Part shown: piece after piece, positions 28,104 through 39,985 of the stretch
How the letters are laid out: each line of letters begins with the position of its first letter
Numbering within the stretch: position 1 is the stretch's first letter
NCBI GenBank assembly: GCA_016946835.1
Contig: JACVTC010000013.1
Location: 905,001-950,000, forward strand
Direction of reading: 5' to 3'
Length of the DNA stretch: 45,000 bases
Source: Neocallimastix lanati (nom. inval.)
Taxonomy: Eukaryota; Neocallimastigomycota; Neocallimastigomycetes; Neocallimastigales; Neocallimastigaceae
The notes under the pieces: model-generated
What the model saw: the letters and a program-made list of their open reading frames with translations, nothing else
Databases searched by the model: none
What the model was told of the DNA's origin: nothing
Program-made: the position numbers and the translations under genes

Positions 28104-28370
28104 GTGCTTGAAGTAACTCAATATACCTATCTCTCTTTTTTTTTTTTTTTTGAATTAAAATGTTAAAAAAATTTGATTTTGAGAAGAAAAAAGATTAGGT
28201 AATATTGGGAAAGAAGCATTAGAGTTCAATGATTGTCATTTATAAACATTTACCTAAATTAGATGAACTGAGAGATTTACTGAGTTTGTATTATTGGAAG
28301 GGCAATTATTAGATATTAAATTTTTTTTTTTTTGTTTTTAATTAACTGAAAAGAAACCTTTATGATTCCA
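26427..28370 (-). pseudogene. LINE remnant: endonuclease domain and start of reverse transcriptase
   Basis: Minus-strand fragments give the landmarks of an apurinic-type (EEP) endonuclease followed by RT. CIQETG, like the catalytic LQET, lies at about 28025-28040. CRGFCLGVL is at about 27905-27930. FIIGDSNMSIANLLD, like GDFN, is at about 27640-27690. VSGHRPFVLYS, like SDHxP, is at 27420-27450. After a spacer comes LTNAISDEEISNGLFHLPL and then VGPDGIPMKFFK at about 26485-26585, the RT entry motif. Order and spacing fit a single LINE ORF2, but stops and homopolymer insertions break it throughout. The fingers/palm with the catalytic YxDD segment, expected between here and 23311, is not found. 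Confidence 0.72.
26433..26473. repeat. 13-bp perfect inverted repeat at the LINE/microsatellite junction
   Basis: GATTCCTTGGTAA at 26433-26445 and TTACCAAGGAATC at 26461-26473 are exact reverse complements around a 15-base loop. They sit immediately beside the (ATT)n tract where RT homology stops. Confidence 0.85.
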
Positions 28371-28376
28371 ATTTAG

Positions 28377-28469
28377 AACATCTAACAACAATATGAAATA
28401 TCTAACAACAATATGAAATATCTAACAACACTATGAAATATCTAACAACAATATGAAATATCTAACACC
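28377..28469 (+). repeat. 20-bp tandem repeat, ~4.6 copies
   Basis: Unit AATATCTAACAACAATATGA. The first copy begins AACATC, the third has ACTATGA, and the last is cut after TAACACC. It lies at the 5' edge of the LINE remnant on the minus strand. Confidence 0.92.
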
Positions 28470-29027
28470 TAATATTTCTTTTTCAAATACTTTTTTTTTT
28501 TCAAATTTTTTGTGGTTGAAATTTAGAATGTATACTTTTTTTTTTTTTTTTTTCAGTGAAAAAAAAAAAAAAGAATTACTAAATTTAATGATACCTTTTT
28601 CAGGATCAAAAAAAAAAAAAAAAAAAAAAGTATTATTCTTGAATTTGAATTTTTTTTTTTTTTTTTTTTTTTTTTTGCATTCAGAATGAATAAATAAAAT
28701 TTCTTCATTTTAGCATTAGTCCATGAGCATTATACCACAGATAATAAAAAATCAATCCACGGGTTGTCAATAGATGTTTTTATAACCGCGAGAACCTCAG
28801 TGAAATATCTTTTTCCATAATGAATTATAAATTACAAATTGATAAAAATAAAACTAATATAAACTAAAATACTAAAAGTAAAGAAATATGAATATAAAAT
28901 AAAAAAATATATATATATATTTATAAAATGTAAAAGAATATAAATATAGAAAAATTAAAAAAAAAAAAAAAATTAAAATATATATTATATATATTTATTT
29001 TTACTAAACTAAAATCAAAAATGAAAT

Positions 29028-29080
<53 letters not shown>

Positions 29081-29212
29081 GACTAATAATTCGTATGGTA
29101 CCGTAGGAATTCAATTAAATGGTTTAAGCTGACCTATCCTATTTATCCGGAAACATTAGAATTCAAAAAAAAAAAAAATAAAATATATAAATTCTTTATA
29201 TATATATCTTGT

Positions 29213-29250
<38 letters not shown>

Positions 29251-29406
29251 CAGGGAAGAGAATACACTTCCAAAAACTTTATTAAATTTTATTTTAAAAA
29301 ATACATGTAGGTGAAAAGTACATTAGAAATTAAAAAATAAAAAATTAAAAAATAAAAAATAAAAAATAAAAAAGCTCGAAAATACTATGTATTTCGGCAA
29401 GTTGTA
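28470..29406. other. Mixed region: homopolymers plus short higher-complexity patches
   Basis: Includes poly(T)/poly(A) runs at 28490-28680, a complex patch at about 28710-28820 that may be LINE 5' sequence, a poly(A) run of about 51 at 29029-29079, another complex patch at 29080-29165, and a poly(T) run at about 29217-29247. No ORF of ordinary composition was found. Confidence 0.4.
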
Positions 29407-29820
29407 CTATGCGGGAATTTTACCCTTCCTATCAAATAAAAAAGAAATAAAATTTAGAAGTAACATCCTTAAAATAGATAGTGTGGTGTCCACTAAACTC
29501 TCCCCGGATTCATCATTTATTGAGCTACTAGGGCGAGAATCACCCTTCGTAGTAATAGATGATAATCCTGTATTTTCATTATGCCTTATCAGTACGACGT
29601 CGACGCTCTTGGTTAAGTTTGATATTTTGCAATACCTATCAAATAATAGCTCAAACGAACTACTTATGATAGGTATTGCATTTGTTAAGAATTCCGCCAA
29701 GCCAACAATTTTTGGAACAGGTGACTCAGATGAACCTTTGAAAAGTAGTTCATTTAAATGTCTCTGTTCCCCACTATCGATATGTAGTTCATTTAAAACT
29801 AAAGTCCCACATATATCTTG
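29407..29820 (-). CDS. Unidentified ORF/exon, 138 codons, unusually high G+C
   Basis: Minus-strand frame open from just after a TGA at 29823-29821 to TAG at 29409-29407. It has no early ATG. The sequence ACAAG|AT at about 29817 could be a splice acceptor, so this may be a last exon. The composition is normal and hydrophilic: ELHIDSGEQRHLNELLFKGS, LAEFLTNAIPIISSSFELLF, SVDVVLIRHNENTG, then a Ser/Asp-rich stretch and LLLNFISFLFDRKGKIPA. NELH and NELLF come from a short DNA duplication (TAGTTCATTTAAA). The plus strand is also open (29387-29866), but that translation is less protein-like. I recognise no family. It could be ORF1 of the LINE further along the same strand, a fragment of another mobile element, or a real gene. 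Confidence 0.35.
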   Translation of the reverse strand, partial: QDICGTLVLNELHIDSGEQRHLNELLFKGSSESPVPKIVGLAEFLTNAIPIISSSFELLFDRYCKISNLTKSVDVVLIRHNENTGLSSITTKGDSRPSSSINDESGESLVDTTLSILRMLLLNFISFLFDRKGKIPA

Positions 29821-29869
29821 TCATAAAAAAAAAAAAAAATTACTTTTTTTTTTTTTTTTTTTATAACTC

Positions 29870-30903
29870 AATTATAATTACAAATAATAATAATAAATAA
29901 TATATAATATATAATAAATAATAATAATAAATAATAATAATAAAACATATAAAAAAATATATATATCACTACTTCATATTATATATAATAAATAATAATA
30001 ATAATAATAATATATATTATATTATTATTAATTAGTTTTATTTAATTTCTTTTTTATTTATTATAGATATGATATACGATACATATGGGATTTTTTGTGA
30101 TGATTATTAGTTACAGAGGTTGAGTTTCAATAAATAATATTATAATAATTATTTTGTATAAATAATAAACATTAATTACAATAAAACAAAAATAATTAAA
30201 GCATTATTTTTTTTTTTTTTTTTTTTTATAATTATTATTATGATTTTTTTTTTTTTTTATTAAACTATACTTTTTAATTTCTATATTATCTGCATATTTT
30301 TTGATTAATGATAAAAAAAAAGTATATAAATCAAAAGGTTTAATAAAAATATTAATATTTTTATATTTAAAAGATAAATGAAATGAAATTTTATTAAATA
30401 TAAAGATAATTTTTCCTTTTATATATATATATATATACTTTTTTTTTTTTTCTTTTCATTTTTTCTTTCTTTTTAAAAAAACTTTTTTTTTTTTTTTTTA
30501 ACTTTCTTTATAAATATTTCTTTATATAAATTAAATTCATTTTCCTAAATTAAATTACTAATTTTTTCTAAATGTTAATAAAATATATTTAAAAAAAAAT
30601 AATAATAATACTAATCAAAAAAAAATTTTTTTTGATAAAAAAAAAAAAAATTAAAAAATAAAAATATAATATAAATGTTAAAATTAAAATAAAATTAAAA
30701 AAGTAATAAAAAAAATTTTTTTTTTAAAAAAATAAAATTAAAAGTTTAATAAAAGAAATGAATAATCAATTATAAAGAAAAATAAAAAAAAGAAAAAAAA
30801 AAGAAAAAGTTTTTATATTAAAAAAAAAAAGAAAAATTTTTTTTTAAAAAAAAATGAATTAAAATGAAAAATAATATTATTATTACTATTACTTTTTTTT
30901 CTT
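29870..30903. other. AT-rich intergenic region
   Basis: AAT triplets, AT runs and homopolymers, grading into the A/T-run 3' flank of the SH3 protein gene. No coding signal. Confidence 0.5.
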
Positions 30904-33462
30904 TTAATTCTCTATAATACTTTTATTATTTATTCTACTTTTTCTTAACCCGTCCATCACTGAACTTTTAGTATAGTATTTACTTGAACTCAAACTTTGA
31001 CTTTTACTCATAGAAGTAGTATAATCAAAATCACAATCTGTTAAATGAATAACAGAATCATTTATGGTTGTACTAGTGAATGATATATTACTAAAGGCTT
31101 GTGATTGAGTACGACTTGGTAAAACATTTCTATATTCTATTTGACTGGCAAATTTATTTGTACTTTTTATTAATTCTGAAGATACAACATATTCCATTGG
31201 GAATACACCTTGTTTACCAGTCATTTGATTTAAACCAACAGCCCATCCATCATCAAATACCTTTAATAAAAGAATACGATCATTAATTTGTAAAGCTAAT
31301 TCATCCTCCATTCTTGGTTCAAACTCTTGTACTACTGTCATTACAGAAAGTGGTATTTTTGCACTACTATATTTAGATGATCTACTACTAGAAATATCTG
31401 GATTATTATTATCATCTACATCTACATTATCAATTGTTATAGATATACCATTATTGAAGCGAGTACTACTATTTTCTACATTATTTATATCACTGATTTC
31501 TGTACTAAATATTTTACTTGGTCTAAGATTAGAATTTTCTTCTTCTAATCCAATATTTTCCTCATCAATAGAATTTAAATCATTTTCATTTTCATGATCA
31601 TGATTCCTATTATTCTCATTACCACCATTATCCTCTTCATCAAATTCTTCATCTATCTTATTTGCAACTAAAATTGAATTTGTCAAAAGATGGTTGGTAT
31701 ATGATTCTCTTTTTTCTTTACCATCATTTGAATGAATTACTGAGGTTCTTTCAGTCATAATTGGGGATATCGGTGATATAAATGAATTATATTTCTTGGA
31801 TTCTGATGATACAGAGGAATGGTAAAATGAATTTGTCTTTCTAATATGTAAAAGTGGATCATTTTCATGGGATATTGATAAATCCACAATAGGTGAGGCT
31901 TCTGAATCAGGTGATTTAGGGCTTAATAGATTAATTTGAGTTGAAATATTGGGTTTTAAGGAGACAGGATTAATATTAACATTTAATGAGGTATTATTTG
32001 ATTCTCGAGTTTGATTTATTACATAGGATGGTAATTTTTTATTATAGGAGGAGGAAGAGGTTTGTATTGAATTAGACAAACTTGATGTACCTGATACATT
32101 TGGAGAATTACTACTATGATATGAATTTAATGTATTATAACGAGTATTGACACTTATATTAACTTCGTTTGGCGTAATAGGTTGAATATTATTATTTGCA
32201 TTATTTGCTGCATTTATCATTGTAGCTGTTGAAATTAATTCAGCAACACAATTTGTAGCCATATTATCTTGTTCTTCGATATTTTTATTTGTTATCGGTA
32301 TTGTTATTGGAACATTTTTTATTTCTGAGACTCCAATAGGAAAAACTTTATTTTGTTGTTGTGAATTTCCAATAGAGGATGAGATAGAATTTAGACTTTG
32401 AGAGGCCCCACTTGAATGATTAGATGCTATATGATAAGAATATGATTCTTTATCAAATTCAGAAGGTTTATTATTTGCTTTCTTACGATAATAAATAAAA
32501 CCAAATCCGACAAAAAGACTAATTGGAACCATAAAACCAAGGGTATATAAAATATTTTTATTAATACTGTCATTATCACCATTTCTTTCAGTAGAATTGT
32601 CATATTTAGTATTACTATTATTATCGTTGTCATCTGTTCTTATTGAATTATTGTTTCCATTATTATTATTATTACTATTATTACTATTATTATTATTATT
32701 TTGATTTTGATTTTGATTTTGATTGCGAACATCTACCGTTTGTGTATTTATTGATTGAGTATTACTATTGGTTAAATTACTATTTGTTACATTGACTTTA
32801 TTATTATTATTATTATTTAATCCCCCAATAATTTTATTTTCATCTAATAAACTAGGGTTTAATTTGTTACTATCAGTAGATTGTTCATTTTTACTATCTG
32901 CTTTTGTGGACACACTATTAGGAATAGCTTTAATATCACCACAATTTTTGAAATCACTACAAACATCTTCTAAAATATTTATTCCAGAGTTACCATAACT
33001 ACCAGAAGGACAAACAGATTTCATTTGATTCACATAATTTAAACATTTACTTGAACAAATATAATTTGATGGTCTTGAAAAAGAATTATTTCCTTGACAA
33101 CGATTATTCGTTATAGCATCATATAATACATACGAACAAAACATTTCTTCCCTCGAACTAATTGAAGAAGCACTTCCATTACATCCAACTGGTTGTAAAA
33201 ATTCCCTATTAAGTATATCATCATTTAAAATTACAGAGCTGATATAACTTGAAAATGAAGTATAATCTGAATATTTATCTGTTTTTGGTAAAAAATAACC
33301 TATGAACTGTTTACATTTTGAATTATCATTACTATTTTGTCCCAATTCAAAACAATCATTTTCATTTGGAATATGAGGACTTTCAAAAATATATATTGCT
33401 TTTACAAATTTTGTTATTATTATTGAGGATACTAATATATTTCTTAAACTTTTAAATATCAT
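30904..33462 (-). CDS. Single-pass membrane protein with Cys-rich ectodomain and cytoplasmic SH3 domain
   Basis: Single-exon ORF of 852 aa with its ATG at 33462. Residues 1-22 look like a signal peptide (NILVSSIIITKFVKA). Residues about 30-175 form an extracellular region with ten cysteines (37, 50, 94, 109, 122, 136, 140, 151, 168, 174), even in number and suited to disulfides. A long Asn/Ser-rich linker with NNNN and QNQNQN runs follows. One TM segment lies at about 304-325 (LYTLGFMVPISLFVGFGFIY) before the basic stop YYRKK. The cytoplasmic part is long, Ser/Asn-rich and disordered up to an SH3 domain at about 706-762: VVQEFEPRMEDELAL (ALYDY-like), DDGWAVG, and GVFPMEYV. A Ser-rich tail of about 90 residues ends the protein. 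The layout suggests a surface sensor or adaptor, broadly comparable to SH3-bearing fungal membrane proteins such as Fus1 or Sho1. Orthology is not claimed. Confidence 0.88.
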   Translation of the reverse strand: MIFKSLRNILVSSIIITKFVKAIYIFESPHIPNENDCFELGQNSNDNSKCKQFIGYFLPKTDKYSDYTSFSSYISSVILNDDILNREFLQPVGCNGSASSISSREEMFCSYVLYDAITNNRCQGNNSFSRPSNYICSSKCLNYVNQMKSVCPSGSYGNSGINILEDVCSDFKNCGDIKAIPNSVSTKADSKNEQSTDSNKLNPSLLDENKIIGGLNNNNNNKVNVTNSNLTNSNTQSINTQTVDVRNQNQNQNQNNNNNSNNSNNNNNGNNNSIRTDDNDNNSNTKYDNSTERNGDNDSINKNILYTLGFMVPISLFVGFGFIYYRKKANNKPSEFDKESYSYHIASNHSSGASQSLNSISSSIGNSQQQNKVFPIGVSEIKNVPITIPITNKNIEEQDNMATNCVAELISTATMINAANNANNNIQPITPNEVNISVNTRYNTLNSYHSSNSPNVSGTSSLSNSIQTSSSSYNKKLPSYVINQTRESNNTSLNVNINPVSLKPNISTQINLLSPKSPDSEASPIVDLSISHENDPLLHIRKTNSFYHSSVSSESKKYNSFISPISPIMTERTSVIHSNDGKEKRESYTNHLLTNSILVANKIDEEFDEEDNGGNENNRNHDHENENDLNSIDEENIGLEEENSNLRPSKIFSTEISDINNVENSSTRFNNGISITIDNVDVDDNNNPDISSSRSSKYSSAKIPLSVMTVVQEFEPRMEDELALQINDRILLLKVFDDGWAVGLNQMTGKQGVFPMEYVVSSELIKSTNKFASQIEYRNVLPSRTQSQAFSNISFTSTTINDSVIHLTDCDFDYTTSMSKSQSLSSSKYYTKSSVMDGLRKSRINNKSIIEN

Positions 33463-34624
33463 TTTTATTTTACTATTAAAATTAAATTTAATATAAATAA
33501 AAAATTATTGTTAATTCTCATTATTCAAAAAATTTATAAAGAAATTAAATTATTACATTTGATATTAAAAAGTTATTCTTAAATTATATATTATAAAATA
33601 ATATTCTGTTATATTATTTTTAAAGCTTAAATTTTTATATTATTTTTTATTACTGTACTAAATATTACGTACTTAATATTACTGTACTAAAAAAAAAAAA
33701 AAGTTATATTTTAAAATTATAATATTTAAATATCAATTAAAAAAAATTAACTTTTGACACCTACCTTATATACAATATTAAATGATTATATAATTTAAAG
33801 ATTTTAATATTTCAATAAAAAAATATAAGATTTTACATGTACTAAAAATATTGGTTCGTTTTTTTTTTTTTTTTTTTTTTTTGCTTACTCTGACATTATT
33901 TTCAAATTATATTAAAGAATACAATAACAAATTTTTTAAATATTTCAGATTTTCTTTTTTTTTTTTTTTTTTTAATATTAATTTATTATTTCAATTAATA
34001 TATTTTTTTTTCTTATTTTTTATAATATCTTAAGATTTTAAAAATTATTGCATTGAATTGAATTAATCCAAATATAAAAAATATTAAAAAAAAAAAAATA
34101 AAAAAAATATATTATTTATTTTTGAACTAAATCTGAATACAAATATTATTTAATTCCTTAACTTTATTAAAAATATATCTCTTATTTCTTTATGTTTTAT
34201 TTTATGATTTTAATATTATGTATCGAATATACTATTGAAATGGTAAATTTTATTAAAATTATTGTTTTTGTTGTATTTATGTTGATACCTTATCTTATGT
34301 TTTATTATTAATAAGATTGTCTATAAAAAAATATATATATATAATGATTAATAATAAATTGAATATTCAATTTTTGCTTAATGGAATATATTTTAAAATT
34401 TACTGCTTATATTAATACTTTTTAATTTATTTTTAACTATATTGTTTAAATAGTTTAAGTTAAAAACAATTAATTCAAATAGTTTTTAATTATAATAAAA
34501 GCTGATTTAATAACAAATTTACCATTTAATAAATTCTTTTTTTTTTTAATTTTTTTTTTTTAGAAAAAAAAAAAAAAATTAAAAATAAAATAAAATAAAA
34601 TAAAAGGAATAAAGTAACAAAGAA

Positions 34625-34661
<37 letters not shown>

Positions 34662-35680
34662 GATAAAATTACAATTAGAAATAGAAATAGAAATAAAAAA
34701 AGTTTATATTATTATTATAAAAATTATATAATATATAATATATAATATATAATATATAATATATAATATGTAATATGTAATATATAATATGTAATATGTA
34801 ATATATAATATGTAATATTTAATATATAATATGTAATATATTATATATAATAATATAGTATATAATATATTGTTAACTATCATAAAAAGAATAACAATTG
34901 AAATATAATCAAATATTTTTAATATGAATATTAAATAAAAAATTTATATATATATTAAGTTATACTAAATAGTAATTTAAATTTATTAATGATAAATAGT
35001 ATACAATATTATATATAATATATTATCATTATATAATATTTTTTTAATAATAGTAAAAAAAAAAAAAAAAGGTATTACAAAAATTATATTAAATAAATAT
35101 GCAATATAAATAGATATATAAATAGATATAATGTATAATATATTACATATATATAAAGCCTTTATTTAATAAAATGGGTACATCGAAAGTATAAAAAAAA
35201 AATTTATAATTTAATATGTTCTATTTTTCTTTTTTTTATATACAATTATTGTATAATTGACTTTATTAATATTAGATTATATACATTAATATATTTATTA
35301 TAAGAATAAACTCTAATTATATTAATACTTATATTATTAATATAAATTTTAATATTAAATTCAATAAATTATTACTAATTATGGTCATTATGTAAATAAT
35401 ATATTTATATTTAATAACTTTATTTTTTTTAGAAAATAAAAAAAATTTTTTTTTGTTTTCTATAAAAAATTAATTCTTTTTTCTCTCTCTCTATATAATA
35501 TATAAATAAAATTATACAATATACATTACATACATACATTATATTGATATCATAATGTATTTTTATTTAGTTTTATTTTTAATATATTAATACATTTTAT
35601 ATTACGTTACTCAAGCAAAAATACAAATTATTACTATAACATTACACAAATACAATATTATAAAAAAAAAAAATCAAAAA
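33463..35680. other. Gene desert with AT and TAATATA microsatellites
   Basis: Upstream of the SH3 protein gene. It holds T-runs (33860-33882, 33957-33973), an AAT run at 34628-34660, and an ATATAATATATAATATGTAAT satellite at about 34725-34860. No ordinary ORF. Confidence 0.5.
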
Positions 35681-35900
35681 AACCCATTTTACATTGTTAA
35701 TCTCAATAAACCTCCCTATTATTATTTATTATTTAATATTAAATACTCTTTATTATTATTTATTAATAAATACTAATTTTATTAATTTATTATTCAATTA
35801 TTTATTATTATTTATTAATAAATACTCTTTTTTATTATTTATTATTTATTATTTATTAATAATATTTATTATGTATTATTAATATTATTATTATTTATTA
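35681..35900 (+). repeat. Outlying copies of the TATTATT / ATACTC satellite unit
   Basis: Copies of TATTTATTAATAAATACT followed by CTTTTTTATTATT or AATTTTATT, with TATTATT heptamers, at about 35760-35850. They are the left-most members of the family forming the larger arrays to the right. Confidence 0.75.
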
Positions 35901-36850
35901 TTATTTTAAATAATAATAAATAATAATAGTTACATAATAATATTATTAAATAATTGTAGATCAAATATCTTTCAAAATACAAAGTTCAATTTAGTGAATA
36001 TTTTTTTTGAAAAAAAAAAAGTAATATTATTATTTTATTATCAATCATACATATTTTAACAAAAAAAAAAAAATTTTTCTTTTAAATAATTATTAATAAA
36101 AATCTATACTACTTATTAAATTACTATTCATTAGAACTTATTATGAATAATATTTAACTTGAAGTTTAAATTGAATTATTATAAAAATACCACTAAACTA
36201 GTTAAGATTTGGTTTGGTTAACCATCAACACATTTTATGATAGGTATTACATCATAAATAGATTACTATTTATTATCCCATTTTATATTTTATTCTTTTT
36301 TTTTTTTTTTGACATTTTCAATCTATTTCTAATAAATAAATAAATAAATAAATAAGAATTTTTTTTTCTTTTTCAGTGTGACTTTATTTCGTATAAAAAC
36401 TTTAATTATTATAATTTTAGCATTAAACTAAAAGATGATTATCCTATTTTATAATATATAAATTCAACCGCTTTTTCTTTTTTTTTTTTTTTTTTTTAAT
36501 CATAACAAAATTTAATATAATAAAGTTCAAGAGTGTAATTAATTATTAATTAAAAAATAAATATTAATTAATATAGAAATAAAAATATTAATTTTAAATG
36601 AATATTTTTAATTAATATAAAAATTAAAATTAATAAAATAATGAAGAATAGTAAATTAATAGATTATTAAAATAATATGAAAATTATTAATTTCATAAAA
36701 TGAAAAAAGTTTAATTATTAAAATACTTTATATATCAATAAATTATAGATATTCCTAATTATTTTATTTAGTATAGGAATCTATTATAATTATTAATGTA
36801 CTAAATATTCTATTTATTATTGATTATTTTCTATCTACTTTTTATTATTT
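35901..36850. other. AT-rich spacer
   Basis: Mostly unique AT-rich sequence between the satellite blocks. A moderately complex patch lies at about 36190-36260 (GGTTTGGTTAACC). No gene. Confidence 0.4.
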
Positions 36851-37880
36851 ACAATTGATATTATTTATTTATTATTTGTTATTCCATTATTTATTAATAA
36901 ATACTCTTTTTTATTATTTATTATTTATTATTATTCAATTATTTATTATTTATTATTTATTAATAAATACTCTTTTTATTATTTATTATTTATTAATAAA
37001 TACTCTTTTTTATTATTTATTATTTATTATTCAATTATTTATTATGTATTATTTATTATTTATTATATTATGTATTATGTATTATTTATTACGTATTATT
37101 TATTATTTATTATTTATTATGTATTATGTATTATTTATTATGTATTATTTATTATTTATTATTTATTATTCAATTATTTATTATTTATTATTTATTATTT
37201 ATTATTTATTATTCAATTATTTATTATTTATTATTTATTATTTATTATTCAATTATTTATTATTTATTATTCAATTATTTATTATTCAATTATTTATTAT
37301 TCAATTATTTATTATTTATTATTTATTATTTATTATTTATTATTTATTATTTATTATTTATTAGTTATTATTTATTATTTATTATTCAATTATTTATTAT
37401 TTATTATTTATTATTCAATTATTTATTATTTATTATTTATTATTCAATTATTTATTATTTATTATTTATTATTCAATTATTTATTATTTATTATTTATTA
37501 TTCAATTATTTATTATTTATTATTTATTATTTATTATTTATTATTTATTATTTATTATTTATTATTTATTATTCAATTATTTATTATTTGTTATTTATTA
37601 TTTATTATTTATTATTTATTATTTATTATTTATTATTTATTATTTATTATTTATTATTTATTATTCAATTATTTATTATTTATTATTCAATTATTTATTA
37701 TTTATTATTTATTATTCAATTATTTATTAGTTATTAGTTATTATTTATTATTTATTATTTATTAATAAATATTCTTTATTATTATTTATTATTTAATTAT
37801 TTATTATTTATTATTGAATTATTAATTTATTTAATTATTATTTAATTATTAATTAATTATTAATTAATTAATTATTTAAT
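36851..37880 (+). repeat. Heptamer satellite array 1 (TATTATT with CAATTAT)
   Basis: About 1 kb of TATTATT heptamers, frequently interrupted by TATTATTCAATTATTTATTA units and by TATGTATTATGTATTA variants (37070-37145). Units containing TATTTATTAATAAATACTC are at about 36890, 36957 and 36990, with a variant at about 37760. Several long but compositionally trivial ORFs (Tyr/Leu/Ile) result from the lack of stops and are not genes. Confidence 0.93.
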
Positions 37881-38440
37881 TATTAATTTTAATTGCTTAT
37901 TGACTATATTAATAAATTGTTAAAAAAAAAAAAAAGAAAAAAGGAGTCATTAATAAATATGGTAGTGAAAAGAAATCCAATATATAATTTATTCAATAAC
38001 ATATTAGCAATATATTTCACTGTATATTCAGCCCTTTTTAAGTTCACAGCTCAGTTCATTAAAAGTAAATTAGGAAATATTAAATTAATATGAGATGGGA
38101 TAGCACCAATTTTCTTATATATTAAAATGTTATTATTCCATTCCAATTGAACAAACGCTATTTCTTCATGCATATTAAAATGTCAATCGATCAATCGATC
38201 ATGAATAATTAATAATAATTAAAATTAACTATTAAAAAAAAAAAATTCTCAAGGTAACACAAAACTAAATAGACAAAACATTAAAAAATAAGCAACAAAA
38301 AAATTTTATAAAAAATAAACAAAGAAAAAAAAAAAAAGTTAAATCATTAAAGATATAACAATAGAATAAAAAAAAAAAAAAATGTTAAAAAAAAAATGGT
38401 AAAATTGCCTATTATATGATAAAGTTTAAAATAAAAATAA
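37881..38440. other. Unique spacer between inverted satellite arrays
   Basis: Normal-complexity DNA around 37945-38210 is flanked by A-runs, including a short frame MVVKRNPIYNLFNN (ATG at about 37962) and a TCGATCAATCGATCATG stretch at about 38188. It separates two satellite arrays of opposite orientation. No gene family is recognised. Confidence 0.45.
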
Positions 38441-39345
38441 TACTAATAAATAAATAAATAGATAATAAATAGATAATAAATATATCAATTGAATTTAACC
38501 AAGAAATAATAAATATTTCAATAAATATTATTACATATAATAATAAATACTTAAATAATTGAATGATAAATAATTAAATAATTAAATAATAAATAATAAA
38601 TATGAAATATTAAATATTAAAAAATAAATAATAAATAATTGAATAATAAAAAATAAATAATAAATAATTAAATAATAAATAATAAATAATAAATATTAAA
38701 TAATAAATAATAAATAATTAATAATAAATATTAAATATTAAATATTAATAAAAAGTATTTATTAATAAATAATAAATAATTGAATAATAAATAATTAAAT
38801 AATAATTAATAAATAATAATAAAATGAGTATTTATTAATAAATAATAAATAATAAATAATAAATAATTGAATAATAAATAATAAATAATAAATAATACAT
38901 AATACATAATAAATAATAAATAATAAATAATACATAATAAATAATAAATAATAAATAATAAATAATAAATACTAAATAATACATAATACATAATACATAA
39001 TAAATAATAAATAATAAATAATAAATAATAAATAATAAAAAGAGTATTTATTAATAAATAATAATAATAATAAATAATAAATAATAAATAATACATAATA
39101 CATAATAAATAATAAATAATAAATAATAAATAATAATAAAATGAGTATTTATTAATAAAAAATAAATAATAAATAATAAATAATTAAATAATTAAATAAT
39201 TAATAGTTGAATAATAAATAGTTGAATAATAAATAGTTGAATAATAAATAGTTGAATAATAAATAGTTGAATAATAAATAGTTGAATAATAAATAATTAA
39301 ATAATAAATATTATATAATAAAATAATAAGTAATAAATTATTATG
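38441..39345 (-). repeat. Heptamer satellite array 2, inverted relative to arrays 1 and 3
   Basis: Reads AATAATA heptamers on the plus strand, i.e. TATTATT on the minus strand, with the same variants as array 1: TACATAATACATAATA, AATAATTGAATAATAAA, and GAGTATTTATTAATAAATA at about 38825, 39048 and 39143. A sub-block at 39200-39290 has seven copies of TAGTTGAATAATAAA. Confidence 0.92.
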
Positions 39346-39410
39346 TTTTTTTTTATATAAAAAATTAGATATACTTAAAAGCAAAAAGCTATTATTCATT
39401 ACTTCATAAA

Positions 39411-39447
<37 letters not shown>

Positions 39448-39985
39448 AGATAGTGAGATAAACATAATTATATAAGAATAAAAACAAAATTAAAAGAGAC
39501 ATTTATTATTGCTATATATATTTAATTTGTGGTAGTATGATTCATTAATTGTAAAGAATAAATTGAGTTGTTACTGAGTATTCTTAATCTACTGTTTTTT
39601 AAAAAAAAAAGTAAAACTATTTATATTTTCTTTTTTAATCATAAATTGATATTACTACATTAAATATTTGGCAAGTGATATAAATTATAATGATTTAGTC
39701 AATCCAGTGGCCTTTTTAATAAAAATCCGTTGTTCTTTTTTTTATTTTTATTTTTATTTTCTCGGTATTTTTACATTATTTATCTTAATATTATTTTTTG
39801 TATTTTCTCATTCTTATTATTTTTATTTTTTACAATAAAAATATTAAATAAAAACAACTAAATACTTAATACAATATTATTTTAACCTAATTTTGTAGGT
39901 AAGCTATCATAAATTATTATTTTAATTATTCAACTATTTATTTATTAAAAAAATATAATTTATCAATTGATATATATATCTATAT
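39346..39985. other. Spacer between arrays 2 and 3
   Basis: AT-rich sequence of moderate complexity (for example 39530-39740, with AGTCAATCCAGTGGCC at about 39697). No ORF or recognised RNA gene. Confidence 0.4.

Noticed and set aside
29029-29079. Poly(A) run of about 51 bases as a retrotransposon tail
   Set aside because: Runs of 20-50 A or T are scattered throughout the window, so one run is not evidence of a retroposed 3' end. Some may also be sequencing artefacts.
29387-29866. Plus-strand 159-aa ORF
   Set aside because: Its end runs into a poly-Lys/poly-Phe homopolymer translation. The minus-strand frame over the same DNA looks more protein-like, although neither is proven.
36855-37765. 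Three overlapping Tyr/Leu/Ile ORFs resembling membrane proteins
   Set aside because: They are produced by the TATTATT satellite and have the same character in several frames.
37962-38095. Short ORF MVVKRNPIYNLFNN... and a tRNA-like AGCTCAGTTC
   Set aside because: There is no recognisable protein family. A B-box-like GGTTCGA sequence and a cloverleaf are absent, so no tRNA is called.
38806-39399. Minus-strand Tyr/Ile/Leu ORFs
   Set aside because: They are translations of the inverted satellite array.
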